This document shows, one piece after another, positions 8,382 to 19,000 of a DNA stretch of 26,561 nucleotides. Source of the DNA: Barthelona sp. PAP020 (Eukaryota; Metamonada: BaSk clade). How positions within the stretch are numbered: the stretch's first letter is position 1; each line of letters opens with the position of its first letter. Location of the stretch: NCBI GenBank assembly GCA_040182905.1, contig JARQWU010000136.1, positions 1 to 26,561 on the forward strand, written 5' to 3'. Under the pieces are notes generated by a model that was not told where the DNA came from, did not search any database, and saw nothing but the letters and a program-made list of their open reading frames with translations. The position numbers and the translations under genes were made by a program.

Positions 8382-10800
8382 AGAACTTAAGACCCAACTT
8401 AGGGCTACCCTATCCTGGGCTGATCAACTGGTCGAAATAACTATCGAAGGATCAGTTGAACCTTTAAAGAGTCTCACCTCAGCTCAACTGAGCCATATGT
8501 TTGTTAAGGCTATTAACTCACACAAAAGGCTCTTTGAATTAGATTCTGGTGGGCTTCTTGATCCTTCGATTAATAATGAAATTTTGGAGGTGATCCAAGA
8601 AATTGAACAGAATATTGATCTTATTCGCAGAATATTCATTCCTCGAATAAATCATGTACTTGAGTTGAATCCTCTCAAAAATATTGGGTTACCTGATAAT
8701 TTTATTGCTTTGAAAAAGGAAATTCACAGCTACATCAATTTGAGCCTTGAACAATCACCCATTGCTCAATTGTATAGACAGGATGTTGATGCCTTGGAAG
8801 AAAGTATTTTGACCAAGATTGAGCCATACTACGATAGCTATATGATGCTTTATTCCAAAAATACGTATCCATTCACTCATGTTGTTGAAGAATTGAAGGA
8901 GAACTTGTTAAAAATTAATGATTTTTATGAAGCCATAGTTGAGGCACAAAGACTCCAACCACTCATTCAGGAGCAACAACAAAATATGATGAATGCATAC
9001 AATGAATTTCAAAGAGCAATAAATGTCAGCAAGAAGAAAAGCAGGAACAAAAAACTATCAAACGCGTATTCAAATGCACAAAAACAACTTGAAGACATGT
9101 ATGAGCAGGTTGTGGCTCTGAAAGGTACGATTCCAGATCATCTAGGTCAAGCACTGATGAATTGCATTCAAGACCCGGAACTGATTGCTGATGTGTGCAA
9201 AAGAATAAATATGGCTGAGATTCCATCCAGTTTGATTGCCGTAATATCTTCAGATTTGTATTATCCAGATGTTATTTCAAAGTTAAAACAGCAAGAAAGC
9301 ATTTTTTGTCTCAAAAAGTCTTTGAATGACAGATTCATCAAATTTTACGATCTTCCATTTTTAGGTGATGAAGAGATGGAAGAGGATGCGAATGAGGATG
9401 ATATTGAAGAAAATGAATTCAATGAGATGCAAATAAAGGCTATTCGTCGAGAACTGAGGGTTTTGACAAAGAATAGGTCTTCCAATATCGTCACTCTGAA
9501 CCGCATTATCTTTGTTGTTGATGAAGATTCAGATATCGTGGCCCTCGCTCTCGAGCTTGAGAAGGCTCCCATGGATCTTGAGCAATATCTTAACGAGTAT
9601 AATCCGGATAGAGCCACACTACTTTGGATATTTGAACAAATGTGTACTGGTCTTCACCAACTGCACGATCGTGACATTGTTTGGAGGGATGCAAAACCGC
9701 AGAACGTTTTGGTGTGGGTTGATGATGAGGACAAGGTGTCACGAGTAGCTCTCTGTGACTTTGCAACAGCATATCAAACTGAAGGTACAATGTCTAGCCG
9801 CACCCTGATGCAGGGAACTATGTTATATATGGACCCTTTTGCACTGAAAAACACAAAAGTTGACACTTCAATGGATATTTTTTCGTTGGGAATGATCCTT
9901 ATTCGCATGTTTTATCCCAACCTTGTGGAAGAAACTTACAGCAGAATTCAAAATTTCTTTGAAAATGCAGGGGATAATACAGACGAACTGTATGAGATCA
10001 TACTTCAATGCATTACGCATAGCATTGAACAACGTATCAGTTTGAAGCAATTACAACAAAAAATCTATGATTTGCGCAAATCTACCACAAAAGAAGGCAG
10101 TTTAAATCACATTATGGACGTTATTGAAAGTTTCAACTTTAATCTAGAAGTAGGGGAACCCTTGATTATTGAGCAACGTTTGAATGAAAAATTGAACTTT
10201 TTCTTTGAACGTTGTTTCACCATTGATAACGTGTCCCAAAACATCATGTTCAAAATCCGTGGTCTTTCTGAACCATTGACACTTCTTTCTTTCATTGATT
10301 GGCTGGTTGATCATCCTACTAGTTTTGACTTTGTGGGTGAAACAACTGGAAGTTCATTCGAACTTGACACAGATTTGGGGAAAACGACTCGTCGTTCACT
10401 CGGCTATTTCATCCTTCATTGCCTTATTCATCGAGTTAAAATACCAATAATTCTTCTTGGACCAACACCATTTGGTCTTATCTCAACCGATTCTTTGACC
10501 TTATTTAATGTGGTCAATCGTGATTTGTGTCTCAAGGTATTTCCATCGCTGAAGCCCTTTGTATACCAATTTTATTCAACCGACCTTGCAGAATTCAATT
10601 TTAAATCACTTGGCCTTGAAACCAAGTCCGTCAATCGTGATAACTTTGATGAGTTTATTGACCTTTCCATCAAGAAGTATGTGTTGAAATACCAACCTGT
10701 GGCCGAAGTAATGAGAAGCGCGTTTTTGGAGTTTTCTTCTTTGGCCACTGATTTGGCCATTTGCAACTTTGAGGATTTGATGACTTTATGCGTGGTGTAA
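8266..10800 (+). CDS. Kinase-like protein with HECT N-lobe-like C-terminus
   Basis: An open frame of 844 codons whose first codon is TTG. The first ATG is 8497, so on its own the gene lacks a good start; it is most likely the C-terminal part of the preceding WD40 gene. Residues are counted from 8266. Residues 35-315 are helical or coiled coil. About 345-605 is kinase-like: WRDAKPQN (473-480, catalytic Asp 475), the DFG position reads DFA (498-500), and the APE position reads MDP (522-524). There is no convincing Gly-rich loop, and a very acidic insert sits at 368-387. It is a weak or inactive kinase. Residues about 630-844 resemble a HECT N-lobe: GYFILHCLIHRVKIPI corresponds to the usual GRALALALYHGIPL-type helix, and the end (EFSSLATDLAICNFEDLMT) to the stretch just before the hinge. 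The stop follows there, so the C-lobe with the ubiquitin-accepting Cys is absent. Confidence 0.7.
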   Translation: MNELHPVASLVQNQSTNLNSQNQQIVEPNQQPSQDNIVEELKTQLRATLSWADQLVEITIEGSVEPLKSLTSAQLSHMFVKAINSHKRLFELDSGGLLDPSINNEILEVIQEIEQNIDLIRRIFIPRINHVLELNPLKNIGLPDNFIALKKEIHSYINLSLEQSPIAQLYRQDVDALEESILTKIEPYYDSYMMLYSKNTYPFTHVVEELKENLLKINDFYEAIVEAQRLQPLIQEQQQNMMNAYNEFQRAINVSKKKSRNKKLSNAYSNAQKQLEDMYEQVVALKGTIPDHLGQALMNCIQDPELIADVCKRINMAEIPSSLIAVISSDLYYPDVISKLKQQESIFCLKKSLNDRFIKFYDLPFLGDEEMEEDANEDDIEENEFNEMQIKAIRRELRVLTKNRSSNIVTLNRIIFVVDEDSDIVALALELEKAPMDLEQYLNEYNPDRATLLWIFEQMCTGLHQLHDRDIVWRDAKPQNVLVWVDDEDKVSRVALCDFATAYQTEGTMSSRTLMQGTMLYMDPFALKNTKVDTSMDIFSLGMILIRMFYPNLVEETYSRIQNFFENAGDNTDELYEIILQCITHSIEQRISLKQLQQKIYDLRKSTTKEGSLNHIMDVIESFNFNLEVGEPLIIEQRLNEKLNFFFERCFTIDNVSQNIMFKIRGLSEPLTLLSFIDWLVDHPTSFDFVGETTGSSFELDTDLGKTTRRSLGYFILHCLIHRVKIPIILLGPTPFGLISTDSLTLFNVVNRDLCLKVFPSLKPFVYQFYSTDLAEFNFKSLGLETKSVNRDNFDEFIDLSIKKYVLKYQPVAEVMRSAFLEFSSLATDLAICNFEDLMTLCVV

Positions 10801-11329
10801 ATTGTTTTGTGTTTTTTGTTTTCCAATTGAAGCCAAATTTTCTAAAAGTTTCAAAGGTTCAATAACATTTCAAATTCAACAATTTGAGGCCAATTTAACT
10901 GATAAATGAATTTTATTGCACTGTAATATCATCATAGTGAGATACAATGTAAAGTTCCAAAATTTCTAACAGAGGGTCGAATAACTTTTTGTGTCATTTT
11001 GAAGCAATCAAATGAACCTTTTTGTGTGAGCATGAAAGAGTGATATGATGAATACTTGTATTGATTCATCACTAATAGATGACAGAACAACAATCAACAA
11101 ATGAGATCTTATCTATTTGCATTAAGGTTTATTTCTTTATTTTTGTAATGACACAATGAAAGTTGTGAGTCTATTTTGAAAATTTAATCAATCTTGAGCA
11201 ACAATTTTAAACACAACAAAGAATCTTTTCAATAAATATCTGACTCTTTTGATAAAAACAAAGCTTATAATGAAACAGTTTCATAAAACAGGCTTGTAAC
11301 CCCGTGAACAAAAGAAAAAAAGAAAAAAT
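10801..11329. other. Spacer between convergent genes
   Basis: This 529-base AT-rich gap holds the 3' flanks of the kinase/HECT gene (+) and the small basic gene (-). I looked for a continuation of the HECT C-lobe in all three plus frames after 10800 and saw only stop-rich sequence. A short hairpin (GATGAAT / ATTCATC) lies around 11047-11070. Nothing else stands out. Confidence 0.5.
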
Positions 11330-11872
11330 TTATTTTTTGGAGGACAGTCTCTGAGCTCGATAAGCGATGGTTTCAAGTAATTCATAAGGAACACTTGCTT
11401 TGACCTTTTTACGATAAGTATCTTTCTTTGGACTGTCCTTTGAAAATATTTGTAAATCTGGAATTTTCTTTCTTTTCAAAGGACTTTTTGACTTCTTTAA
11501 AGGGGTTTTTATAAATGGTGTGGGTTCCAATTGATGAATATATGTTGGTCTTTTCACATGAGGGATGCATTTGTAGGTGGATCGTTTTTTTTGAAATTTA
11601 CCATTTGATGTGAATTCTTTTTCGTTGTTGTTCAAAGAATTTTGTTTAAAAACATTTTTATAAATATTGCTGTTATGTTTATCATAAGACATTGGAGAAT
11701 TATAAGAAGGAAAAGTTTTTAAACCATCTTGTGTGTCTGCAATTTGTAATTCAGAATACCGATCTTTAAAATGATTTAATAATCTAGAAAATTGTACATT
11801 TGAGTTGTCATTGAAAAAAAAAACATCGGATTCTAAAAGTAATTTTGAAGTTGGAAGAGTATTATGTTTCAT
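11330..11872 (-). CDS. Small basic protein of unknown function
   Basis: A 180-residue, strongly basic protein with no domain I recognise. The N-terminal ~70 residues have a Leu/Phe-rich patch (LLLESDVFFFNDNSNVQFSR region) that may be ordered. Residues 90-160 are Lys/Ser/Pro rich, with TP and SP sites in clusters such as IKTPLKKSKSPLKRKK, which look like nuclear localisation signals with proline-directed phosphorylation sites. The C-terminus, VPYELLETIAYRAQRL, is a predicted amphipathic helix. I infer a nuclear or chromatin-associated protein, without firm support. It starts at the ATG at 11870-11872 and is divergent from the kelch gene, with only 97 bases between the start codons, so the two probably share a promoter region. 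Confidence 0.6.
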   Translation of the reverse strand: MKHNTLPTSKLLLESDVFFFNDNSNVQFSRLLNHFKDRYSELQIADTQDGLKTFPSYNSPMSYDKHNSNIYKNVFKQNSLNNNEKEFTSNGKFQKKRSTYKCIPHVKRPTYIHQLEPTPFIKTPLKKSKSPLKRKKIPDLQIFSKDSPKKDTYRKKVKASVPYELLETIAYRAQRLSSKK

Positions 11873-11969
11873 GAAAATATAATAGACTAGCTTTTAAATA
11901 AATAAGCACATGAATAATATGATAAAAAAATCTTTAAAAAGAAAAATACTGTGACTATTAATTTAAATA
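11873..11969. promoter_or_regulatory. Probable bidirectional promoter region
   Basis: Only 97 bases lie between the start codons of the basic protein gene (-) and the kelch gene (+), so initiation signals for both must be here or inside the genes. The sequence is almost pure A/T with no recognised box. The call rests on gene arrangement only. Confidence 0.45.
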
Positions 11970-13256
11970 ATGTGGCATGTTTCGAATGCAATTATTCCCA
12001 ATGATCCTGAAAGAATTTTATCATCTATGATAATTGCCAATGATGAATTAATAATATCTGGTGGAATGACAACAAAAAGAGCTTTGAATGACATTTATAA
12101 AGTGAATTTAAAAGATGCATTGAGTAAAGATGATTGTCCTGTATATTTTGAAGAAATGGCAATCTTGAATCGTCACACAAGAAATCAAGATATATTCTAT
12201 GGAATGAATACCAATAAATTATTAACAAATTGTGCAGGTCATTCAATGTCATATGATCCGTTATCTAAGAACATTGTATTATTTGGAGGTGTTGATTTTT
12301 TTTCTGAAAACATTGACTGTTTCAACGATACTTATCTGTTGAATACAAAAAACAACATTTTAACAAAGATTAATGATGATTGTGATGATTATTTGATGTT
12401 TGAATCTGATAACTTGTTTCACCCTAGTTTTCAAGAAGACTCTTCGCACGATGTTATTCGTGATTTAGACAAGAGGCTTGAAGAGTTGGAAGATGTTTTA
12501 TCTTTTGACAATAAAATAGAAGCCGTGCCTTTTTCTGGTTTCGCAGATGAAGAGATGGAGAAGATATGGGAATCAAAGCGATTGGCTCGTGTTGATTCTA
12601 TTTTTTCCGTGGATCAGCAAAGCCAGAATGTGATGCCAAATGCAGTGTGGGGGCACAGAATGTGCTTTTGGAAGCAAGGTTATCACATTCTCTTCGGCGG
12701 GGAAAAATATGGAGAGGCATCAAGCTCAGCTGGTACGGTTCCCATGTTTGAAAAAGAAGGCATCTGTTTTGTATTTGACCACACAGTAAACAAATATTAT
12801 CCTTTGAAGCATAGATCTGGTGTGACTCCAACTGCCAGATGTTTGCATGCAATGTGTGTTGGGGATGATAAACTGTTCATCGCAGGGGGAATAAGTCCCC
12901 AAGGCTTTATTACAGATATGAATGTTTTGGATTTATGGACATATGGTTGGACGTCTTTATCATGTGGCGATCATCCTTTTGAAAATGGACTAGCTGGATG
13001 TACAGCAGTACAACATGATAGTTTGATATATTTATATGGTGGTATGAATCAAAGAGGTGTTCATCTTCAAGATCTCTGCATGTTTGATTATCGAAATAAT
13101 GAGTGGTACAATTTGACAGAGAATGAAGAATCAAAACCAGTGGAAAGAACACAACATTCAATGTGTATTGATGATTCTGGTACTCATGTGCTTGTTTATG
13201 GTGGACAAAATTCTATCTTACTCAACGATCTTGTTGTGTTTGATACTCGTGTGTAA
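11970..13256 (+). CDS. Kelch-repeat protein
   Basis: A 428-residue soluble protein built of about six kelch blades, presumably a protein-interaction propeller. The diagnostic paired-glycine strands are ELIISGGM, NIVLFGGV, HILFGGEK, KLFIAGGIS, LIYLYGGM and VLVYGGQN, each followed by the aromatic Y/W strand (for example NVLDLWTYGW, MFDYRNNEWYNL). An acidic insert at about residues 125-215 separates the second and third blades and contains a predicted coiled-coil helix (DLDKRLEELEDVLSF). There is no BTB, F-box or Rab domain, so the partner is unknown. It starts at the ATG at 11970, 97 bases from the divergent basic gene; TAA ends it. Confident as a kelch protein, not beyond that. Confidence 0.88.
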   Translation: MWHVSNAIIPNDPERILSSMIIANDELIISGGMTTKRALNDIYKVNLKDALSKDDCPVYFEEMAILNRHTRNQDIFYGMNTNKLLTNCAGHSMSYDPLSKNIVLFGGVDFFSENIDCFNDTYLLNTKNNILTKINDDCDDYLMFESDNLFHPSFQEDSSHDVIRDLDKRLEELEDVLSFDNKIEAVPFSGFADEEMEKIWESKRLARVDSIFSVDQQSQNVMPNAVWGHRMCFWKQGYHILFGGEKYGEASSSAGTVPMFEKEGICFVFDHTVNKYYPLKHRSGVTPTARCLHAMCVGDDKLFIAGGISPQGFITDMNVLDLWTYGWTSLSCGDHPFENGLAGCTAVQHDSLIYLYGGMNQRGVHLQDLCMFDYRNNEWYNLTENEESKPVERTQHSMCIDDSGTHVLVYGGQNSILLNDLVVFDTRV

Positions 13257-13613
13257 ATTTTAAACAATTTGTGTAATTTTACTTTTTTTTCATGTTTTTA
13301 AAAGGTTCTTTGGAGTTGAATAACAATATCAGACAGAAAAAGTAAAAAGAGAAGCAAAGGAGGAATTGGCTCACATTATTTTGTGAAATTTCTGGGCGTT
13401 TGATATAAATATTGAATAAAAATTAGTTTTTTACTTATTTGTATATAGGTGGAAGATTAGATGTTTTTTGTTTTGGAAGAAAATTTCTTTATTAATTTAC
13501 AAAGAAATGAAAGAAATGGGTAAAATAAGAATGTTCAGAGTGTACATTTGTACATGTTATTTGACTAATTGCATGACAAAAGAAATGAAAAAATTTCAAT
13601 ATTTTTTGTATTT
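13257..13613. other. Spacer upstream of BBS1
   Basis: A 357-base AT-rich gap. Two plus-strand frames run through it (from 13468, and an in-frame extension of BBS1 from ATG 13569), but neither gives a conserved product. It should carry the kelch 3' flank and the BBS1 promoter; I see no defined signal. Confidence 0.45.
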
Positions 13614-15362
13614 ATGTCGGATCCAAAACATTGGTTGGATGCTTGGAGTGATCCTTTGGCTGGTATAGAAGCCTATTCTTCTCATCTAGCTTTGTCTGAT
13701 TTGCATGATGATGGAGAAGGAATGTTAGTTGTTGCGAATCTTGATAACGAATTAAAAATATTTAATAATGTTTCTGTTTTAACAAAAACTCGTCTTTCTA
13801 GTCGACCTGTTGGAACTGTTGTCTTTAATATGATTCAATCTGGTCAACCAACCAAATGTATTTGTACTGCATCTGGTCCTTATCTTCATATTTATAAATT
13901 GGTTGATGACACATTAAAAAAAGTTCATCGTTTTCAATTACCTGCTTTACCAATAGATCCAGATGAAGAAAGATTATGGAATCAAGTTTTGAGTGATTCG
14001 TGCAACATTCAACGATTAGCTGATGGTCTAACACAATTACAAACAGCACAAAGAAGATTGACTGAGTTCTCATCAACATTTTTATTGTTTCCCGAAAAAT
14101 ATCGTGAAAGCTACATTCAAATAACGCGAAAAAAAGCAATTAGTGGGTTCAATCAATCAAGTGTTGTTACGTGCATGACAACGGTTCGAAAGTTATCCCA
14201 AGATGCTGGTTCCCCTTCTTGCATTGTTGTGGGGGATGAATTTGGGAATGTACATATATTAGATGAACAAGTTCTTACAATTGAAACGACAATAACAATG
14301 CCCAATGAATCTGCAATCAGTCATATCAGTGCCTTTGGTGTTTTGGACAAGGAATATCGCTTGGTGGTTTGTACCAGAGCAGGTCAGATCTATATTGTCA
14401 AAGATGGACGTTTGACTCAAGCGAGAATTGAAGTTGAGGCACCTCCAATCGGTACAGCCTTGATTGGGACTCATATATTTATTGCCTGTATGAACAAAAT
14501 GATGATTATCACTGATCAGCGTGGTCGTTCACCAAGACAGATTCAAATGCCTGATTTTATTGTTGGTATTCAACCTGTGTTCTTTTCCACAGGTACTGCA
14601 TTTAAAGGGGCTATTATTGGGCTTGCTAATGGTACTGTTCGTGTGTATTCTTCTCGTGGACCTGTTGTTTCTGAGTTTTCCATCAATGAACGCATTACTG
14701 GTTTTAGATTTGGTGTTTATGGTCGTGAAGATGGTGCTTGTGTTGTTATTGGTAGATCAGCCGCGCTTCACATTAAAATGTTGTCTCGTTTGGCGAATCT
14801 TTCTGCTGATATTGGAATTCGCCCAGCACAAACAGCTGAAATGAGCAAACCGTTACCAATACCTTCCAAATCTCAGTTATTTTTAGAACTTGCAGAAGCT
14901 GAAAAACAAAATGCTCCCTCAATTCATCGTGCTTTTCAAAAGGAATTGTCTCAAATGAGATTAACCACATCTAAGGAATTCCTGAAGTTATTACAACATG
15001 GTCATGCGCCAATCGCTGCAGGGAATGCTGATATTCAACTTCGTTTGAGATCAAAATTGCAAGGTATTGGACCCAGATACACTTTAAAAGTCACAGTGGA
15101 AAATACTGGTGAAAAACCTGTTTATTCTTTACCTTTAGTAATCCATTTCAATCCTTCAATTTATTGGTTTAAGCCTTGTTCGTCAATCATTGGTGCTTTG
15201 CCTCCGAAATCAGAGGTCACAAAAGAATTTTTAATTGGAAGAACTAATGATGGAGTTGACATGGAAGAGCCTTCAAGAATTGTAGTTTATGATGAGAAAG
15301 GCAGCAAGCCAATAGTTTCTGCAATCACTTTGATTCCAATTTCGGATTTTGTTGACGATTGA
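13614..15362 (+). CDS. BBS1: BBS1, Bardet-Biedl syndrome 1 protein (BBSome subunit)
   Basis: A 582-residue orthologue of BBS1 (about 593 residues in human). BBS1 is the BBSome subunit that binds the GTPase ARL6/BBS3 through its propeller and carries ciliary membrane-protein cargo with intraflagellar transport. The opening HWLDAWSDPLAGIEAYSSHL matches the family signature WLDAxxDPxANI, followed by LALSDLHDDGE. A helical insert at about 120-185 (EERLWNQVLSD and on) interrupts the propeller, as in the family. GLANGTVRVY and FGVYGREDGACVVI are conserved late-propeller strands. A helical hairpin with HRAFQKELSQMRLTTSKEFL leads to a C-terminal GAE-type beta domain. The open frame begins at ATG 13569, but the 15 extra residues are low complexity; family alignment supports ATG 13614. 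No intron. TGA stop. Confidence 0.96.
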   Translation: MSDPKHWLDAWSDPLAGIEAYSSHLALSDLHDDGEGMLVVANLDNELKIFNNVSVLTKTRLSSRPVGTVVFNMIQSGQPTKCICTASGPYLHIYKLVDDTLKKVHRFQLPALPIDPDEERLWNQVLSDSCNIQRLADGLTQLQTAQRRLTEFSSTFLLFPEKYRESYIQITRKKAISGFNQSSVVTCMTTVRKLSQDAGSPSCIVVGDEFGNVHILDEQVLTIETTITMPNESAISHISAFGVLDKEYRLVVCTRAGQIYIVKDGRLTQARIEVEAPPIGTALIGTHIFIACMNKMMIITDQRGRSPRQIQMPDFIVGIQPVFFSTGTAFKGAIIGLANGTVRVYSSRGPVVSEFSINERITGFRFGVYGREDGACVVIGRSAALHIKMLSRLANLSADIGIRPAQTAEMSKPLPIPSKSQLFLELAEAEKQNAPSIHRAFQKELSQMRLTTSKEFLKLLQHGHAPIAAGNADIQLRLRSKLQGIGPRYTLKVTVENTGEKPVYSLPLVIHFNPSIYWFKPCSSIIGALPPKSEVTKEFLIGRTNDGVDMEEPSRIVVYDEKGSKPIVSAITLIPISDFVDD

Positions 15363-16079
15363 TTTTTAATTCTCATTTTTGTATGTTTCAAAATGAAAAT
15401 GGTTATTGGTGTGTATAAACATTTGTAATTTGTTTTGTTTTTGTTATTAATTCCTTAATTCACGATTTATAGGTTGTTTCAAAAATGTACCCGATCTTTT
15501 AACATGTTTATTAGATAATGAATTGTATCATCAAACTGTTGTAATTGAAATACATTCTTTTATTTTTCTTCTTGCACGAACCTTTTCCAGGACTTACCCA
15601 AATCAGAGACTGGGAATCTAAGTTGACTAATAAATAATAAACTTTAATCTTTGTTCTTTTTTGGGGGTCTAGCGTTTCAAGGTTAAGGAAAAATTCAGTA
15701 CCTTGAGGGAAAAAGGAAGATTCGGAAAATTTCTATTTACCAAAAACAATAGGTTTGTCAACAACCCTCATTCTTTTTTTAAAGAGAGAACTTTATTTTC
15801 TTGCAATTTTTTGATATTTTAAATAAATGACCGGGAAATAGAAGCCAGAAAAATTATAATAGAAAAAAAAACCAATAATTGTTGAATAAATTTTGTGGGT
15901 TTCTCTAAAAGGTACATTTATAATAAAATTTTTGTGAATTTTGTTTTTAGAAACGAAATTATAAAGGAATGGTGGTTTAAAGAATGGGAGGGGTGTGAAG
16001 ATTTTTTTGGAACTTTAAAATTTTTTATAATCAATTGCCCTTATGACTATTTGTATATATTTTATTCACGAATTACTTG
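15363..16079. other. Spacer between BBS1 and the calpain-like gene
   Basis: About 715 bases of AT-rich DNA with no supported gene. The open frame at 15895-16080 begins with GTG and has no motif. A short hairpin CAAGGT/ACCTTG lies at about 15678-15705. The calpain-like gene's promoter should be at the right end. Confidence 0.45.
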
Positions 16080-19000
16080 ATGAACGACTTGAATATTAAT
16101 TTTTTATCGACTTTTTTCTCCCCAACAGATTTTTTTTCAATTTTATTTATATTTATTGGATTGATTTTATTGATTAGATCAAAACGTAAACACTCTAAAT
16201 ATGTGACAATATGTTTTATTTTACATTTATTATTGTCATTTGTTGATGTTATTTTGTTTTATCGAACTTTTTTTGATGCTGTAATTGTATTTTTTATTAA
16301 ATGTTGCATTGCTTTAATTATCATATTTCATTTTTATTCGACTGTATGGAAATACATGTCATTTTCCAAATATTCGCCTGTTGTTTTCATTTTATTTTTA
16401 TTGGCTTCCATCTATTATTTCATCAATTCATTGTTAAAAGAAGAAATCAGAGGATTACATTTGGTTATGCTTCATATTGTAACCCTACAATACATTTCCA
16501 AAAATTTTTATATTGGATATCGATTAGAATTGGAAAATTTGACCCATTTTTTTTTGTGTCAAAAGGATGAAAAGCAGAGGCTTTGTAAGTTTTTTTCCAA
16601 ATTTAACAAAGATTATGAGAACGGAATTAATCCTCCCATATACAACCGATGTGATTTTCAAACCAAATTTTTAATTCCTTTTATTTTACCAATAGTTGTT
16701 CCTTATTTCTTTATAATCCCATTAAATATGGTGAATAATTCTCATTTTGTTGATAAATTATTGGTTTCCATGACATTAACAAATTTATTGTACATTTTTA
16801 TCATGTTAGTGTTGTTTTTGGGTCATTTATCTTTCATTTTTGAAAATGCCTGCATATTTTTATCTGTTACTGCAATTCCTTTATTTGTATTTAATGTTTG
16901 TTTGGAATTCACTTTTATTGATGTTAGTTTCGCCAGTGCAACATCAACCTTTGTCATTATGGTTATTTTTCAATATTTCTTCAACTCAAAATTAAAGTTT
17001 GATGCTGAAAGAAAATTGTTGGAGATTAATATATTTTTTGGGTGGATGAATGAAATTCCCAAAGCTAAAAGTTATGGAGGTTTTGATGAACAGACAAATT
17101 TTGGTCTTGGTCTTGGTATTAATAGTTTAAAGAATGAGTTCAATGATATCAATCGAGGAACCAGTATGGGTAGTACAGGGGATGTGGCTAGTCTTAAATC
17201 TGGTAATAAGAGTGAGAATAATGGTTTGAATTATACATTTCCCTTATCTTTTTTGTTTAATAATTATAATGAAGATGATAAAACAACGTCTAACTTGAAT
17301 TCAAAGATGATGTGTTACATTCTGATTATTGCTACGTTGTTCAATGCATTCATCATATGGTTAATTATGGTTTTACCTGAACACATTATTCATTATGAAT
17401 TATCTGGTTTTCAGATCTATATTGTTCATGCCATGGTTATAGCTATTATTTTAGTGATAGTATCTAGTCATTTTCTAAATTTATTTTATGAAAAGCAAGA
17501 TTTTTTTCAATATTACAATTTTTTGCTGGAGAATAAAGAAGAGTTGTTTGTTATACCGATTAAGTTGAAGATAACTTTGATGATTTTTTATTTTTCATAC
17601 ATTATAATGATAATTTTGATTTTAGTTTTTTTATTTATTTTTAAGTTAAAAATTGAATATTTTTCAGTACTAATGGTGTTTTATGCTTGTTTATTTATTA
17701 CATGGTTATTTTATTTTGGAGAATTCTTATCTTTTGAAAATCATACCATTGTTACAAATAAAACCAATCAAAATACCATTAGTACAACTCCAAATGTTAC
17801 TAATCAACATTCAAAAATCATTGAATTAATTAACTTACCAAAGAAAATCAATGAAATATCATTCTTTCTTGCAATTTTTTCCAGTTTTTTTTTAGATTTT
17901 TTTTTTGATTCTTATCTCATTTTATCAATTACTTCTTGTATAAATATCTTTTTATTACATATTTATATACATAAAACTACATTAAATCATGTTAATAGGA
18001 CTTCAAGATTTTTATTTTTTTTGATTGATTTTTTAACAATTTATGTATTAATTATTGAAGTATATTATGGTTTTGGTTTAAAGATTGATGATAGAACATT
18101 GTTTATTAAACAATTGAATATATTCAAACAATTTAGTTACAGTACAGGATTATTTGTTTGTTTATTCATTCCAAAATATTTCATAGCAAATAAAGAAGAA
18201 GATATAAGGTTTGAAAAGGATAATTTTATTTTTTTATGTCGTGTATGTGTTATCATTATATTAATTTTCTTACCTGTTTATATTATGAATTGGTTATTGA
18301 ATGATATGAGTGTTTTTTTCATGACATTATGTAATTCGATGATATTTATTATTTTTCCTGTTCTTAGTAGTATTTATGCTTTTACTAGACATAGAATTCG
18401 ATTAGGATTTGTGTTTTTATTACTTACATTGTTGATTATTTTACCTTCCATTTTTTTGAATTATTTAATGAATGATTTTCAATTAATGGATATTTCAATT
18501 TTAATAGTTGTATTCAATATTGTTATTTTATTATTTATAGGTATTTCTACTGATATTAGTTTGATTTTACCAATGAGATCAAAACGTAATATAACGTTTA
18601 TTGGTAAAAGTAATAAATCTGTTGTATATTCTTTACATAAAGAAGATAATAAGATGAATGATTACACAAAGCTAGCATTATTTATTGATTTGCTAGGATT
18701 TATCAGTTTGTTTTATCTAATCTTATTATTTTTAAAACAACCAACTTTGATTCGTCTTGTCATGTTTTTAATTTCTCTTTTACAAACTTTAATCATTTCA
18801 AATAGGTTTATTGGTGTTGAATCTGAAGTTTTAATGACTAATAGAGCTTTTCTAAATTCAAAAATTTTTTTCAAAGCTTTTAATAACTTTAACATTTATT
18901 TTCCTTCCTTTAATTCTACTTCTAATTCTAATTCTTCTTCTTCTTCAGCAATAGGTGCAAGTATATGCATAGGTGTAGAAAAAGGAGGAGTAGAAACAGG

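Noticed and set aside
13569-13613. A 15-residue N-terminal extension of BBS1 from the upstream ATG
   Set aside because: The extension is low complexity and absent from the family. The start at 13614 aligns with the conserved N-terminus.
15895-16080. A 61-codon frame just before the calpain-like gene
   Set aside because: It starts with GTG and shares no family features. It ends where the large frame begins and is in a different register.
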